Of a DNA stretch of 64,000 bases, positions 1 to 12,732 are shown piece by piece (within the stretch, counting starts at the first letter, position 1; every line of letters starts with the position of its first letter). Where the stretch lies: positions 31,038-95,037 of the forward strand of contig JAOVVO010000285.1 of NCBI GenBank assembly GCA_028564675.1, given 5' to 3'. This stretch comes from Onchocerca lupi (lineage: Eukaryota; Nematoda; Chromadorea; Rhabditida; Onchocercidae). Below the pieces are notes generated by a model. The model searched no databases. It worked only from the letters and a program-made list of their open reading frames with translations, and was not told the DNA's origin. A program made the position numbers and the translations under genes.

Positions 1-163
1 CAAAAAAAGTGGATCGCTCTGACATTAATGGATACTCCAAATAACTGTCAAACTTCAACACTACCCGGATTTATGAAAAACACGCATTTCTGGTTTCTTG
101 ACTTAAGATTCTTTAAATATGAAGTAATATTCCCGACAATTTCAAGAAATAGATAAAATTTAC

Positions 164-709
164 ACATCGAATTGCATAACGCCTCTGGTATCATCCAGAA
201 TGAATTTTAGATGCGGGAAACGTTGTTTGTAAAGTGAAACAATTGGATTGTCGATTTTCTTGCCCAGAAGATCCACCAAATGAGTGAAAGAATTATTCGA
301 ATGTTTAACTGACTAAAAAATTTAGAAAAAGATGGGATTAGATACTGAAAAATGTAAATCCATAAAAACTATGATTACGAACGGGAATCTGGGCTTTCGG
401 CTGAAATGAATTCTTAAAATATAACATTCCGTACAAAAAAAGACAAGTTTTTGATCCTTAATTCTGATTAATATTATCGATTTTTAATGTGTCGACGAAT
501 TAGGAAAAAATTTCAGAACCACAAAACACTTACGTAAGTCAATGCTGCGTCACCAAAAAGACGTTCGTCATCCTTAATAATGATCAGGTTTGGTGTTTTC
601 CTACGTGCTTCTTCATTCAACACTATTTCCATCGGCACACCTGGTTTCACCAAAGCCATTTTGATCCACTGCGAACCAAAATCTATAGACATAGCTGCAA
701 GCGATGCAT
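164..709 (-). CDS. HYOU1: HYOU1/Grp170-type ER Hsp70, 5' exons only (partial)
   Basis: Two exons on the minus strand, 530-709 and 164-308, encode the start of the nucleotide-binding domain of the large ER Hsp70 family (HYOU1/Grp170), a lumenal chaperone and BiP nucleotide-exchange factor. The first reads AAMSIDFGSQWIKMALVKPG then continues PMEIVLNEEARRKTP and DDERLFGD, matching the family's conserved phosphate-1 region. The second ends in a segment containing LLGKKIDNPIVSLYKQRFP. The phases fit only if the first exon ends at 530, with donor gtgttt rather than the nearby gtaagt; this keeps the expected spacing between FGD and LLGK. The residues before AAMSID should be a signal peptide encoded further upstream in the gene (plus-strand positions above 709), but I could not place that exon. 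The rest of the gene lies beyond base 1. The family assignment is firm; exon edges are moderately sure. Confidence 0.85.
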
Positions 710-830
710 CTGCAAAAGCAGAAATTTATTACGAAGATTTCGCAGAACAGATTAAAGCACGAACAGAATTTCAATTTTATAAAAAAAGATGCGCTTACAT
801 TAGAAAGTCCTAAAATTGCTTGCCGTGACA

Positions 831-3139
831 TACATCGTTAAGTTTGAACTGAACTCATTAATCTTTAATTTTTTTTCTCTTCTTAATAAAGTTAATATCG
901 ATTTTGACGGTTTACATCAATTTCGCATGATTCGGTGATTTTGCTATTGGCAACACAACTAATGCTGACAATTTTTCCGACCTTCAACTCATGAAACGCC
1001 CGCTAAAATGAAAACATCAAAATTTTGAAACCAAAAAAAAAGGCTCAACATTTATTACGTGAAATGTGGTCACTCTCCTCGAAGTTAAAACACAGAATTT
1101 ACACATAAAACAGAGCCTGTCTTTGCGACTAAGATGAATTCATTTTTCCTTCCAGTTCTTAAATCATCGATACATATTGGAGTACTATATTATAACAATC
1201 ACAGCTTGCTTTTCTTGCCATACAGTAATTTGAAAACTAACCTGAGAATGAAATAAAAAATGTGTTGATGATAGTCGTTAAACAAAGAAATATACAACTG
1301 TAGTGCATCATTATCGTTAACCAGGTTCAAGGATATGAAACAATCTGAAAATGAAGGTGAAGAACTACATTACAATTTAAAAGACTCATGTTTTCATGAG
1401 ATCATCATGGAGCAACATGTGTTGTACCAAAGGGTATTACATAATCGATTCGGTTGAAAAGACCATGACAGATATAATAATTCTTTGAACGGATAACAAA
1501 ATAAAGAGAGCAGTCTTCAGAATCATGAACTCCTTCAATTTTAACGGGGAGTTTCAGAATATATTTGAAATTTAAATGGGAAGGGAGACCACATGACTGG
1601 CATCCAACCAAAAGCCATCCATCTGCTAACCAAAATTGTTTCTGATGAATTATAACGATATTCCTTCCCTTTTTTTGCAAATGCTCAAGAGCAAACCAGT
1701 ACGACATAAAAAGTTCAGCAAAACGATACAATTGAGTATGCTGACGAGTATCTGGCTTCTAAATTTGTCAGTTTCGCGGCCCGTTAATAACAGCCCCTCG
1801 CGATTTCATTTCCTTCGAGGTACTGCGATTCATGTCGACTTGCAAGAACCTCCCGACCGTTCCCAATAGAAAGGTGCCTTTCTTGCCCGATCTAATGTCT
1901 GACTTCTTACTTCGTCGTCTGCTGCCTCTTCCTTCTGCATAAACTCTCTTAAGTCATCGAAACATATTGTAGCAGAATGACGAGGGGAGATTTTAGGTAG
2001 TGTGAAACTTTTCCGATATTTTCACAGGCTGATCTGGATGAGTTTTCAATTGGAGGGTAGTGCGACGGTTTGGAAAGTCGGTCTTGGGAGGTCAGCTGAA
2101 GAGTTGAACTGGATCTCTTCACATAGAGAGGGTAAAACAATTTGGGGGCATTCGGAACGAATCATTGACTGCAATAGTTACTAACTTCCAGACTGATATC
2201 GTAAGATCCTTTTGAATGATCCCCGCTCTTTACGGTCGTCCATTTTTCTGAGTTATAGTTTTCATCACTTAATGAGTTCTGTTGCTAGTTGTATTCTTAA
2301 GGCAAACTTTCTTTCTATTACTTCCCAACTTTTCGATACTGAAGTTCCCTTTAAACGGTAAGTGAATTTCGAAATTTACGGTGTTACCATTTGTTCTTAG
2401 ATCTCTTCAAAATATGTTAATTATGGAAACTTGGATGTTCGAGTGTTTTTTGTAGAGACTGTGTCTCTCATCACTCAGTTATTTAGTATTGTTCAATTAT
2501 CATACTGCCTCGTCTACACTAAATCTCTCATGTTCCTCATTCTTCTATATCGCACATTATACAGTTTTTAATTATGCATCACCATTCTTTCAGTCCTTTT
2601 ATTTCCGCTCTAAGTAGCTTTTTAATCTCCGATTATTAAAATACCATTAATATTTCTGTAATTCTCTGCACTTACTAAGCAAATTCGGAACATGATAATA
2701 GTAGCTTCAGCTAAAAAGTATCGCCCAATGAGTAGGATATATATATTCAATCTAATTTTTTAACCAAAAGATAACCTCTGGAGTAAGTCGTCTCTACATT
2801 TTCCATAGTTTGATAGATTTCCAAAGTCATGGTGGATCTATTATTTTTTGTCTTCATTTGCACAACTCATTTTGTAAGTAGTTTTAGCTCTTTCAAATAT
2901 TCTTTACTTCATATTGAGTGAAACAAAAAGAGCTAAAATGTATTGGTATTGATGCTGTATGTTGGTTTATTTAATTATAATGATGTCTATCCTTTCACGT
3001 TTATTCACTTATAGATTCTCTTCAGCGTGTTCATTTATTTCGTACCTTCTTAACTTCTTTTGGTTGTTCGTTAATTGTGCAGATTCTTTCGAGTAAGTAT
3101 CATAATTTAGGTAATTGTTAAGCATTGAATTTATTAAAT
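831..3139. other. Intergenic region between HYOU1 and rps-2, no supported gene
   Basis: This stretch separates two divergently transcribed genes and should hold both promoters and the unplaced 5' exon(s) of HYOU1. A 108-codon open frame on the minus strand (1405-1731) has no splice context or recognisable motif, so I do not call it. A possible splice or trans-splice acceptor (cataatttag, ending at 3110) lies 30 nt before the rps-2 start codon. Otherwise I see only AT-rich sequence. Confidence 0.5.
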
Positions 3140-4923
3140 ATGGCTGAACGTGGAGGTTTTCGAGGTGGATTTGGTAGTGGCGATCGGGGTGGTAAGTGCT
3201 TTTTATTTTTTGTGAAAAAATAATGTTGAGGTGAGTTCTTCAGCATCTAAATTTGTAGGTATTTCACTGCTTGTTCGATCTGATAGAGTTGTTCTGATAA
3301 AATCTCATGCTGGCAGTTTGCATTAAGTAGGAGCTGGATGTTTTATAGACTAGTATAACTGGAAATGTTCCACTTTAAATTATTATAATATTAAGATATT
3401 TCCCAAGTCAAAATAAAATAGTTTAGGTAGAGGTGGTCGTGGTGGAGGTGGTGAACGAAGTCGTGGCCGTGGTCGAGGTCGTGGTGGTCGCGGTGGAAGG
3501 TTAGTATCGTTTCGTTTCAAGTAGTACAGTTCCACTATTCGTCTTTTTTCTGTTTCTTCATTGATGTATTTGTCTGCTGTAGTTAAAAAGGAATGACGAG
3601 ACAGTCATTTCACTTGATGCAAATAATATGTGTGGTTTTTCTTTATTATATTGGTTTCCTGTTGAATGACGAAAACCTCTACAGAAATTATTAGCGCTCC
3701 AAATCTATTTATTCTTATTGGTATGGTGTCTTCATTACAATCCCCACAGTTGCTTCGTTCCTGAAATTTCAGAAGTGGAAAGGAAGGAGATAAAGAATGG
3801 GTTCCAGTAACAAAGCTGGGACGTTTGGTCAAAGATCGGAAAATCACCTCACTTGAAGAAATTTATCTGAACTCATTACCAATCAAAGTAATTAAGTCCA
3901 CATTACTTATTATGTTGAATTTTCAATATTTCCATCTTTATCCAAGAAATTTAAGTCAAGTAAATCTTTTGTATCCCCAACTTCGTCTTTTTCAGGAATA
4001 TGAAATCATCGACATGTTGTTGTCTAATTTAAAGGATGAAGTATTAAAGATAATGCCAGTACAGAAACAAACTCGTGCTGGACAACGTACACGCTTTAAG
4101 GTTTGTGAAGACATAGCGTATTGTAATTGTAAAGCTGATAAGTAGCGTTTGTAGTGCAAATTCCTGTGTTCAGGCTTTTGTTGCTATTGGAGACCACAAC
4201 GGACACGTTGGCTTGGGAGTGAAGTGTTCAAAAGAAGTAGCAACAGCTATTCGTGGTGCGATCATTGCCGCAAAGTTATCAGTCATCCCAGTACGGCGTG
4301 GATATTGGGGTAACAAGATCGGCCAGCCGCATACCGTCCCTTGCAAGGTGTTTTATATTTCACATGAAGAATTTTAGTAATTATATCTATCGAAACAAAA
4401 ATATGCCGAATTTTTTTTTAAGGTTACTGGAAAATGTGGTTCAGTACTGGTGCGGCTTATTCCTGCTCCTAGAGGCACTGGTATTGTATCGGCGCCTGTA
4501 CCAAAAAAATTGCTTCAAATGGCTGGTGTAGAAGATTGCTACACGTCTGCAGTTGGACAGACTGCTACACTGGGCAATTTTGCAAAAGTAAGTTTTTGTT
4601 TTAGATGTCAAATTGGAATAGTTGTGATATTAGTAGTAGCACAGAAATTAGTTAAAAGATACGACTTAATGGATAAATGGATATCATGACGTGAGTTTTT
4701 CCGCAAACAACTTCTTTACCATTGAAAGGCGCACTATAGTGTATGGTTATATTGTCTACAGGACTGTTGAGTTTGATCTTTTTAAATTTAGGCAACTTAT
4801 GCAGCGATTCAACGTACTTATTCATATTTAACACCTGATTTGTGGAAGGAGCAATCCCTAGAGAAGACTCCATATCAGCGTTATTGGGAGTTCCTTGCGC
4901 AAAGTGCACCTGTTCGAGTTTGA
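3140..4923 (+). CDS. rps-2: 40S ribosomal protein S2 (uS5)
   Basis: Seven exons: 3140-3191, 3427-3499, 3773-3887, 3996-4100, 4174-4347, 4423-4587, 4792-4923. Phases join without conflict to give 271 residues, the usual length for eukaryotic uS5. The product is a core component of the small ribosomal subunit, near the mRNA entry and decoding region. The N-terminus is the family's Arg-Gly-rich tail (MAERGGFRGGFGSGDRG, then GRGGRGGGGERSRGRGRG), a typical arginine-methylation target. The S5 double-stranded RNA-binding region follows (EWVPVTKLGRLVKDRKI), then the domain containing AFVAIGDHNGHVGLGVK and IPAPRGTGIVSAPVPKKLL. The end is TPYQRYWEFLAQSAPVRV. All introns are GT-AG and short. The gene converges on the O-fucosyltransferase gene, with about 225 bp between the two stop codons. 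No anomalies seen. Confidence 0.97.
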
Positions 4924-5148
4924 TGAAGACGTTGTCTCATTTTTTTTTTTACTTTTTCATACTGATTGTTGAAGAGTTGTCATATATATGTCATAATATC
5001 GTATTCCTTCTGGATACTATTCGATAGTGTTCGGGAAGTGAATTTTGATAAATTTATATTCAAAAAAAAAAAAAAAGAAAAAAGATTCTGCATATTATGC
5101 ACACAATTACAGATAAGGGATTAGAATTACCTAATATCAATAAATATA

Positions 5149-7660
5149 TCAATAACGATTGGATGATTTTTTGTAAACTATCGTCCATCTGGCGGGTTGT
5201 TCGCAATCGCTGTCACTGTCGGGACATAATCTATTGAAGGTTTTCTCTGGTTCGAAGCCCAGAATTTCTCTATCCTCCTGTATCCGATATGAGAAAGTTG
5301 ATGTATGAGTACCAATAAAATAGCGGGCGTGGGCGCATATCCACTGTAACGGAACGTCTAAGTACACCAGCAACAAGAAAATCTCATCTATAAGTGTCGT
5401 GTATTAGTAATCTAGTTATAATTTAGAAAAGTATAGAACCTGGTCAACAATGGAGACTTCTCCATCATTCAAAGATGAATCATTTAGGAATCGTTCAACT
5501 TGTACATTGGACGGCAAGAGTTTGATAAGAATGGTCACTTCAGCAGCTGAAGCGTCGGTACATAAATAAACAATAGTGAGATTTTCTTTTCGCAGAATCG
5601 CAGCAATCTTCAAGAATGCAATATTTGTTAAATAAAGAAAAGTTCCGAATATCTCGTCCCAATTTTTTCCCTGGTTAAAAATTTGGAACGAAAGATATTC
5701 ACACGATATTCCAACTATATTGCCACATATTTAATGTGATCTCAAGCAAACACTGAAACCTGCTCGGCGGTGCCACTGATAGATGGTATGTCAGCATTAT
5801 GAGATCGTACAAAATCACCACGTCTCCAATGGACACAAATAAAGTCTCCTCCTTGCGCTTCACCGTGTTCCTGAAAAATTTTCTTCAGCTTAATCAGCTT
5901 TAAGATTTCATTAAATGTATTTACGTAATGTAACATACTTTCCTCGTTGCCTTCCATGAATCGGAAAGTATAGTTCCATCTCTCACATCATTTGAATTCA
6001 ATCGTTCTTGCCTTAAATGTATAGCGATGCAAAATTTAAAAAATGCGTTGGGGAACCAAAAAGCGACATTTAGCTTTTCTATTCCAAACGCCGCACAAAA
6101 ATTCCATTTCAGAGCTAACACAATTGATCAATATCCTTGTCAGGTTACCTAAATTCATCAGCGACAAGACGAAGATGCTTTGCGTAACGCATGGAACGCC
6201 GCGCTTCCCAGTAATGAAAGTCGCCAAAATGTGAATGAAGCACCGTTTCTGCGCGATCAATCATCAGTGAATTCGCATGGTAATGATCTCTTTGAATCAT
6301 ATTAGCCAATGTCTCTGAATCTCCTTGAATTGAAATGCAAGAAAATTTGCGAGCAGAAACATTTTCAAACGCAAAAAACCAGCCCTTCCTAAAAAAAAAA
6401 AAAAAAAAAAAAAAAATAGTGTACTGAAATAAAAACGAAGACTAGTTCGTAGGTACTAAACTTGATTTTCAGAAAAGTTTAGGAGCAAACATTGCGCAAA
6501 TTTAAGATTAAAATTCAGGAAGGACTTCCAGTAGAAATTCAAACCCCATCAAAGAGTGAGCATACAAGTGTAAAATTCATATCTAGTTTTTTTCTTGAAA
6601 TTGTTTTGAAAAGCTGGAGTGTTTCGTTCATTTTAATGCCTCGAAATCGTACCAAAGTCCATTAATGAATTTGTAATGAGGATCACTAATGCAGTTTCGT
6701 TGATCATATTTAATCTCATATTTCCCACCCGCCCAACCTTCTGCATAACCTTGCAAATATAATACTTCATCGATAGCATCGTAATTCGTTTCTAGAAATA
6801 ATGGCTATGATTAATTTAATTTCTTTTACTTTTACCTTAAAGCATTCTGTGATTCTACCCGTCTTCGTTCTCAACGAAAACCAAAACAATGCATTTATTT
6901 CTTCATTTTCTGTAATTTAAGATAGCATCATTCAATTTCAGCAAACTATATTTTTATCGAAATTCAAGTTCTCTAAGTAAGAACGATTTTCCACTGTAAC
7001 GTGAAAATAACTTGAAACATACCTTTTAAAAATCTATGAAATTCGATTACGGGAACAAATTCATTGATACTCTGAATGTGGAAAAACTTCGACCAAGGCA
7101 CTTTCAAGTGACCTCTCCGCCAATGATAAAGACCTCCCCATGGAGGTAATACAAGTACATAATTATGACCATGTTCCCGCAAAATTCTAACCGTATTTGC
7201 TATTCTATAAACTGATGTGTGAATAACAAATCATAACAAATTCTGATTGAAACCATAATTTCTCATCTAGTCGGACAGAAAAATACAAATAAATTCAATT
7301 TAACATTTAATTTGGGTAACCGTAAAATCATCTTTTTCTTGACGTGTCGGTAAGGAGAAATCGAATTTAAAAACAGTCAACAAATGAACAATGAGTTAAC
7401 CTCATAAAAACATCACGGCGTAGGTTAAATCCTTCTCCGTAATTGACATCGTAAATTAGAAACTTTCTTTCATTTTTACTGACGTCATTTGCTAATACAG
7501 CAATACTTTCATTAGCATCACAACACTTCATTATGAACAATAAATAAAACAACAGACAGGACGTAATTAGAAGCCAATACTGAAAATAAAGATTTGAAGA
7601 GAGCAGTGTCTGAAATTATTTCGAATTTATATCCTTGTTAAAAAATGAAAACCTAACCAT
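5149..7660 (-). CDS. POFUT2: GDP-fucose protein O-fucosyltransferase 2
   Basis: Nine exons in transcription order: 7658-7660, 7401-7579, 7023-7204, 6653-6791, 6149-6388, 5939-6011, 5760-5870, 5440-5607, 5149-5343. Phases agree throughout and give 429 residues, typical for POFUT2. The enzyme transfers fucose from GDP-fucose to Ser/Thr of folded thrombospondin type 1 repeats in the ER (C. elegans orthologue pad-2). Residues 2-22 form a hydrophobic signal sequence (WLLITSCLLFYLLFIM). The donor-binding and catalytic segment is clear: LIYDVNYGEGFNLRRDV with the conserved Glu, then VLVLPPWGGLYHWRRG, HWRRGDF, and near the C-terminus WICAHARYFIGTHTSTFSYR with EREILG. Oddity: the best-fitting start places the ATG alone in its exon, directly before donor gttagg; an internal Met before KCCDA is an alternative. 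It shares the roughly 670-bp region upstream with the divergent gene at 8329. Confidence 0.95.
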
Positions 7661-8328
7661 TTTCACATCAGACTGCCATTTTTGCTTGTAAGAATCGAGA
7701 ACGACAGGTGATGAGGTTTAAATTAGTGCCTGCAATCATTATATTTGATGACAATATAATAACAGTCATACTCAACTTCAATTAATAATTAAAAATATGA
7801 CAGGTGAAACGATTAATACATGATGCAAGCTAATCTTCTGTAAATAAACGAATTTCCACAAATTATTCTAGAAAAGTGCTCTCTTAATAATATGAACGCA
7901 CCAAAAAAAGATGCAAAGTAAATTAGATGCTTGATACACAAAAATTCGCTGACATATCAACACATTTCCTTCAAAATCCTAATACTGTAAATCAAATGAA
8001 CAAAATGCAGATACCCCACTTCTCCGTGATGACACGATCAACACGGAATCTACTTGCTACATTCTCACGGCCCGTTACTGATTGTAACATGAACAGCGTC
8101 TGCGTTCCCGGTTGTTCGCTAGTGTTCGTCGGGTCAGCGTTTTAGTTTTTACGTGGAAATCTAGGTTAATAAGGTTTTAAGTTCTTAAGGAGTTTGCTAG
8201 AACGAAGGAATAAGAACCGGAAGGCATGCGAATATATGAGTGGAGATATAAACATTGGCATAAACAGTTCTGTTCAAATACAATTTACGAAAACTTTTCT
8301 ATGAATCTCTCAGTCACTAGCTACGGGA
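7661..8328. promoter_or_regulatory. Divergent intergenic region between POFUT2 and the 8329 gene
   Basis: About 670 bp separate the start codons of two genes transcribed away from each other, so both 5' UTRs and promoters should lie here. I see no convincing TATA box, initiator or repeat that would assign promoter elements. Function is inferred from gene orientation only. Confidence 0.4.
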
Positions 8329-11082
8329 ATGTACCTGTTTTGGTGTTGTGGACTGTGTGATCAACCTATCGAGACGAACACAAGGCTTGAAAATCAACCC
8401 GAAATTTTGGATGAACTGGTCATAATTGAACCTTTCCCGGATGTTACTACATTGCAGCTTGCGCAACCATCAGAATTATCGGAAAAGCTTGCACTGCCAT
8501 CAGTACCTGCATTAATACTGGTCCCTACACCGACAGACTGGGAAGTTTCCAAGAAAACTTCGCCAGTGAAGGTTATTTCTTCTCATCATAATGCTATGGA
8601 TAGAGTGATTATTGGCAGAATTATTTCTTCCCTTTTCATTCACATTTTTCGTTTTTTTGTTTGGGATCCTCTCCCTTCCTCCGAACACTTTGTGTTTGCT
8701 TTGAGCGAAATTCTTTTTACTGAAGTAATTAAAGTTACAGAAATTTAATGCTACGTCACCTTTCTTTGCTTCTGCTGAGTTCGGAAATGCATCTGAAGAA
8801 CAGATTGACAAGCACAATGCGCTGGATAAACGTATCAGTTCCCGCGAATATATCCTAAGCATTACAGATGACGAACTTTCTCGCTTTCCTGTTGCATTCA
8901 TCGAGTCATTTTATCCTGACTTATCTCTTGGTCGGTAGTTTTTTGTAGTTCGGAATTCCTGAGGTGAACGGATTTCTTCGTAATTTATTGTGATATAGTA
9001 AAAAAATTTTCGCCCCATATGTGTTGTAGGTGAAATTGTGCAACTGGAGCAGCGACTGTGCGATTTGAAAACTGGCATTTCTTCTAGCAATCGAAGTCCG
9101 GAACCACTTTCAATAGAAAATGAAAATTTTTTGAAGTCTTACCGTTCTCAAATTACGATTCACACCGATGCCGGTTTTCAAGTAAGCAACAAACGCAGTA
9201 ATCAGAATGACTTCTATAGTCGTCTATTGATTTTATCTGTTCAAAATCGAAAGATTATCCCCTTAAATTGGGAGGTTGTCAAACAATTGTAACCTTTCCT
9301 ATCAGTCATCGAGTTTCATTTTTGTTCTGAAAATCGGTTCGACTTTGTTGCATTTACCTCCAATTTTTTTAAATTTGCTAGATTAAGCATGATTATATTT
9401 AAGGTTTGAAATCCTGTACATTAATTTTTGAAGCACTGTTTATATATAAGATATTGGTGGAGACAAGATTTTCAATTGGAAACTTCACTCTTTCTTGAAT
9501 GAATAAAAATTTATTGATGATAAGTTTTTTTTAAGAGATAATCATTGAAAATTAATTTTTTTATTTATCCTTTCAGGATATGGCAGAAAAAGCGGGTTTT
9601 CACACGTTTCTGCAGAAACAAAAATTTGGTTTACCATTAACTGATCCCACGAATTCTTGTACAACTTCATCATTTGTACAAAGACCACTAGCTCTTAATC
9701 GGTCTGTAAATTTAAATTTTCAAATTTTGTTCTGAGACGGCGGAAGTTACACATAATTTGTGAATTTCTTCATTCTGGAAATAAGCTTAACTGCTCACCT
9801 TTCAGAGATATTTATCACCCAACGAGGGAGCCATCTTTCTCTGCTAATATTTCATTATGTTCTGAGAATATTGTGAAGCAGAATGGTATGTTCCATTTTT
9901 TATTTTATTAAATGATCATCTGAACTCTTGATTCCATATTCATAACTCCTTTTGCCGGTGATGAGGTAGTACTCTTGCTACAGCTGTCGTGAATTTTGTT
10001 GATTCGTTGAAGGTGATGTTTGTTGATAACCAAATACAACCAGTATTTCTACCAAGGTTGATTTACCTTTTGCGTTGCTTGCGGGGAGTTGATTGAGGTG
10101 TGTTGAGTTAGACTAAGTTAAGTTGAATTCGGGTAACAATTAAGATGAGTTGAATTGAACTGAGTAACAGTTAAGCTGAGTTGAGTTGAACAGAATAACA
10201 GTTAAGCTCAGTTGAGTTGAACGGACGACCGAATTGTCGGAATTTATTTTGCTAAAAATACTATCGTATTCAATACAATAAGGCTTATAAACATTAGGAA
10301 GTGGAGTGGATTCCCATGATTATTCAGGTATTGCAGCTGGTCTCCAAATGGGAAGATTAAGATGTGAATATGAACAAAAATGCAAATTTAGTACGGTTAG
10401 CGATTGATAACAAAGGGGATTACGGTGTGATAGAAATACACAGATGTGAACATGGATAAATGCAAAAAAAGTGGAAAATAAATCTAAAGGAATGTAAAAT
10501 TAGTTGAGTGATTCATTATTATAAACATTAGTTATAATTAGAAATCTAGTTTTGCCATTTGAATGAGAAATGTATTGGAATTTTGTTGAAGTTTCGCGAT
10601 ATCAGAATTCGCGACAACAGCTTCTCCTGAAAGAGATTAACAGTGCCGATCGTAAAATCATTCGATTTTATCGCAGTATTATTTATTGATGTTAGCTTTG
10701 TGATCCTAGCTGGCCACTGAATGTCAAGTGTCATTTCGGCTTGCTTAAGACACACATTCATCCTATAATGCAGCGAAAGCACTCATCTTTTGCTACTCCG
10801 ATTTTCAATGAACATCTAAATGAATTTCTGTGGTACATCATTTCAAAATTAAAATTCATATAAATTTGTCATGATCGCTGACATAAGTATTGTATATTTC
10901 ATTTCAGCTGTGATTTTAGAGTAATTAATTATTGAATGTATTTCATTGCAGCAGACGGGAAGTTGTCACCAGTAATAAAAATCGCAGACACAGAGACAGA
11001 AAATGTTGAAATTCATGAATTAAATAGCCCAAATGAACAAACTGTGAAATTTTTTATTGAAGATTTATTATTGAACCTGTAG
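8329..11082 (+). CDS. Uncharacterised protein, about 306 residues
   Basis: Six exons join in phase: 8329-8571, 8741-8930, 9030-9181, 9577-9701, 9806-9885, 10952-11082. I do not recognise the family. The N-terminus is MYLFWCCGLCDQP, a cysteine cluster of the kind that is often S-acylated. Residues 20-80 are acidic and proline-rich. The middle (about residues 95-165) is the most gene-like part, with EYILSITDDELSRFPVAFIE followed by SFYPDLSLGEIVQLEQRLCD, predicted helical. The remainder is polar and low in motifs, ending FFIEDLLLNL. No signal peptide, membrane span or catalytic motif is visible, so a small cytosolic scaffold or membrane-anchored adaptor is possible, but this is a guess. Evidence that it is real: consecutive consistent splice phases, good donor and acceptor sites, and coding-like composition in each exon. 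The 1.07-kb last intron holds a degenerate repeat tract. Confidence 0.75.
10084..10225 (+). repeat. Degenerate short tandem repeat rich in gttga/gagtt
   Basis: Inside the last intron of the 8329 gene, units of 10-30 nt such as aacagttaagctgagttgag recur with variation (gagttgaattgaactgagtaacagt, then two more aacagttaagct copies). It is a decayed minisatellite. A compositionally similar tract occurs at about 54440-54545 in a pezo-1 intron. Confidence 0.7.
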
Positions 11083-12732
11083 AAAATTTTTAGACAGTAA
11101 TACTTTCCAAAAAGTCGATACCATAATTTTTGAAATTATAAAATAGTTTTAACCTGATCCATCAATGTAAATATTGGGAATTTTGATATTTGGCATTAAA
11201 GGAATGAAATGTTCGAATAAAAGAAAATTCTCAGAAAACATGTATTTTACAAATTCTACAGGATTTTATGGCAAAACTACATAGGTTCACAAAGTCGTGA
11301 TTTTGCAGGTAAATGACATTTTCATAGTGTGTAATAAATATTTAATTTTTTGATTGTTATACCTTCAGTCTTTAAGTTGTCTCTCGCATCATTTTTGCTT
11401 TGCATGAATTTATGGTACTGCTTGTAATCCGTTCTTTCAGTTCCTAACATTCGATATAAATCCTACTTTGAAGATGTTAATTTTTGCAGAATCATGTTTA
11501 TTGATTTGCCTTTTTTTTTTTTTTTTCGGGTATTTGCTAATTGGTAGCTTCGTATTTCATGAATTTCATATCATCTTGCCTCTCCGTTTTCTTATGTTTC
11601 ATTTTTTGATTCTCACAATTTTCCTCATTTTTTACTTTTCATTGTGATTTTTATCCAGTGGTTTCAATGTATCTTTTATTATTTTTGTGCCTTAATTTGG
11701 ATTATTACTTTATTGCCTACATGCTAGTAGTCGTTAGAATCTGCTTATGCTTCTATTCATTTTGTATATCAAATTTTCCTGATTATCTTTGCGATATTTC
11801 TGTCAAAACACGTCATCCATCCTATTTAATAATGACAGGCTAGTCTGAAACATTGTTCAAGGAAATAGTTGCCTCCACTAACTTAGGAGATACATTGGCA
11901 TAAGTAGCAGAATTCTGCGCCGGTTTTTCGTACTGAGTTAGTTGAATCCTGAAGATGGCTTTCTCTGAATCTTAAATAGTCTAATTTCCGCATTTGCACT
12001 TCTGAATCGAGATTTTAATGCTGGCGATAAAGATCTGGGCTCCCGCAACGAAATGCCTAGGATGTTCATTTAAGGCGGGGAAGGAGCTTTATTTGAAGCG
12101 GTCAACTCATAGATGGTATGGTAATGAGATCTCTGAAGATTGCTCTTTTTCTTTGGCAGAAGGGACGCAGCTCGCTGGAATTACCTGTTCTGATCTTGTC
12201 ATATATTTTGGTTGTTGTTGGGATTGATCATATTGAATAAAAAATGATATGGCTTAAGATTCCACCGCTCTGCACTTTTCATTGCGGTGCCATATGTGTT
12301 TGAGTGAAGAAAAATGCAACACAGAGAGATTGTACGTCCTTCTACCCGTTATTTATTTCAATGAAAAAAAAAGTATGGAATGAGATTTTGAATTCCCTCT
12401 CTCCCCCCTTCCACCGCATCCTTTCTCTTCTAGATGTGGAAAGAGATGGAGAATAATTCTGCATACGAAACAAACAGTCTTGTGAGACTGTCGAACGCTT
12501 ATGAACGCACTGTGGCTAAATAAATAAATAAAGCTCAAGCAATCGAATACATGGAGGAGATAGTGTTGAACCATTTAGAGAAGTATTGGGAAAGTGAAGA
12601 TGACTTTACTTACAAAATGTCGATTTCCATCGAATAGGCGATTGTATTTTGGAAATTATTGCTCATTAAACTATTACTTCTAGGAAATTTAATATTCTGA
12701 CTCATTCTTGCGCAATCCGTTTATGTACTTTG
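11083..12732. other. Intergenic region, no supported gene
   Basis: AT-rich spacer between two same-strand genes, containing a poly-T run near 11512-11526. Open frames at 11658-11843 and 12018-12227 lack splice context or recognisable motifs. The cytohesin promoter and 5' UTR should be in the right-hand part, but I see no defining motif. Confidence 0.5.

Noticed and set aside
1..160. Possible third HYOU1 exon at the left edge
   Set aside because: Minus-strand translations in all frames fail to match the expected Hsp70 segment after the second exon; treated as intron.
1405..1731. 108-codon minus-strand open frame
   Set aside because: No recognisable motif and no consistent splice sites. It is plausible by chance; it could be revisited if transcripts exist.
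12018..12227. 69-codon open frame upstream of cytohesin
   Set aside because: Short, with no recognisable motif and no phase link to the cytohesin exon chain.
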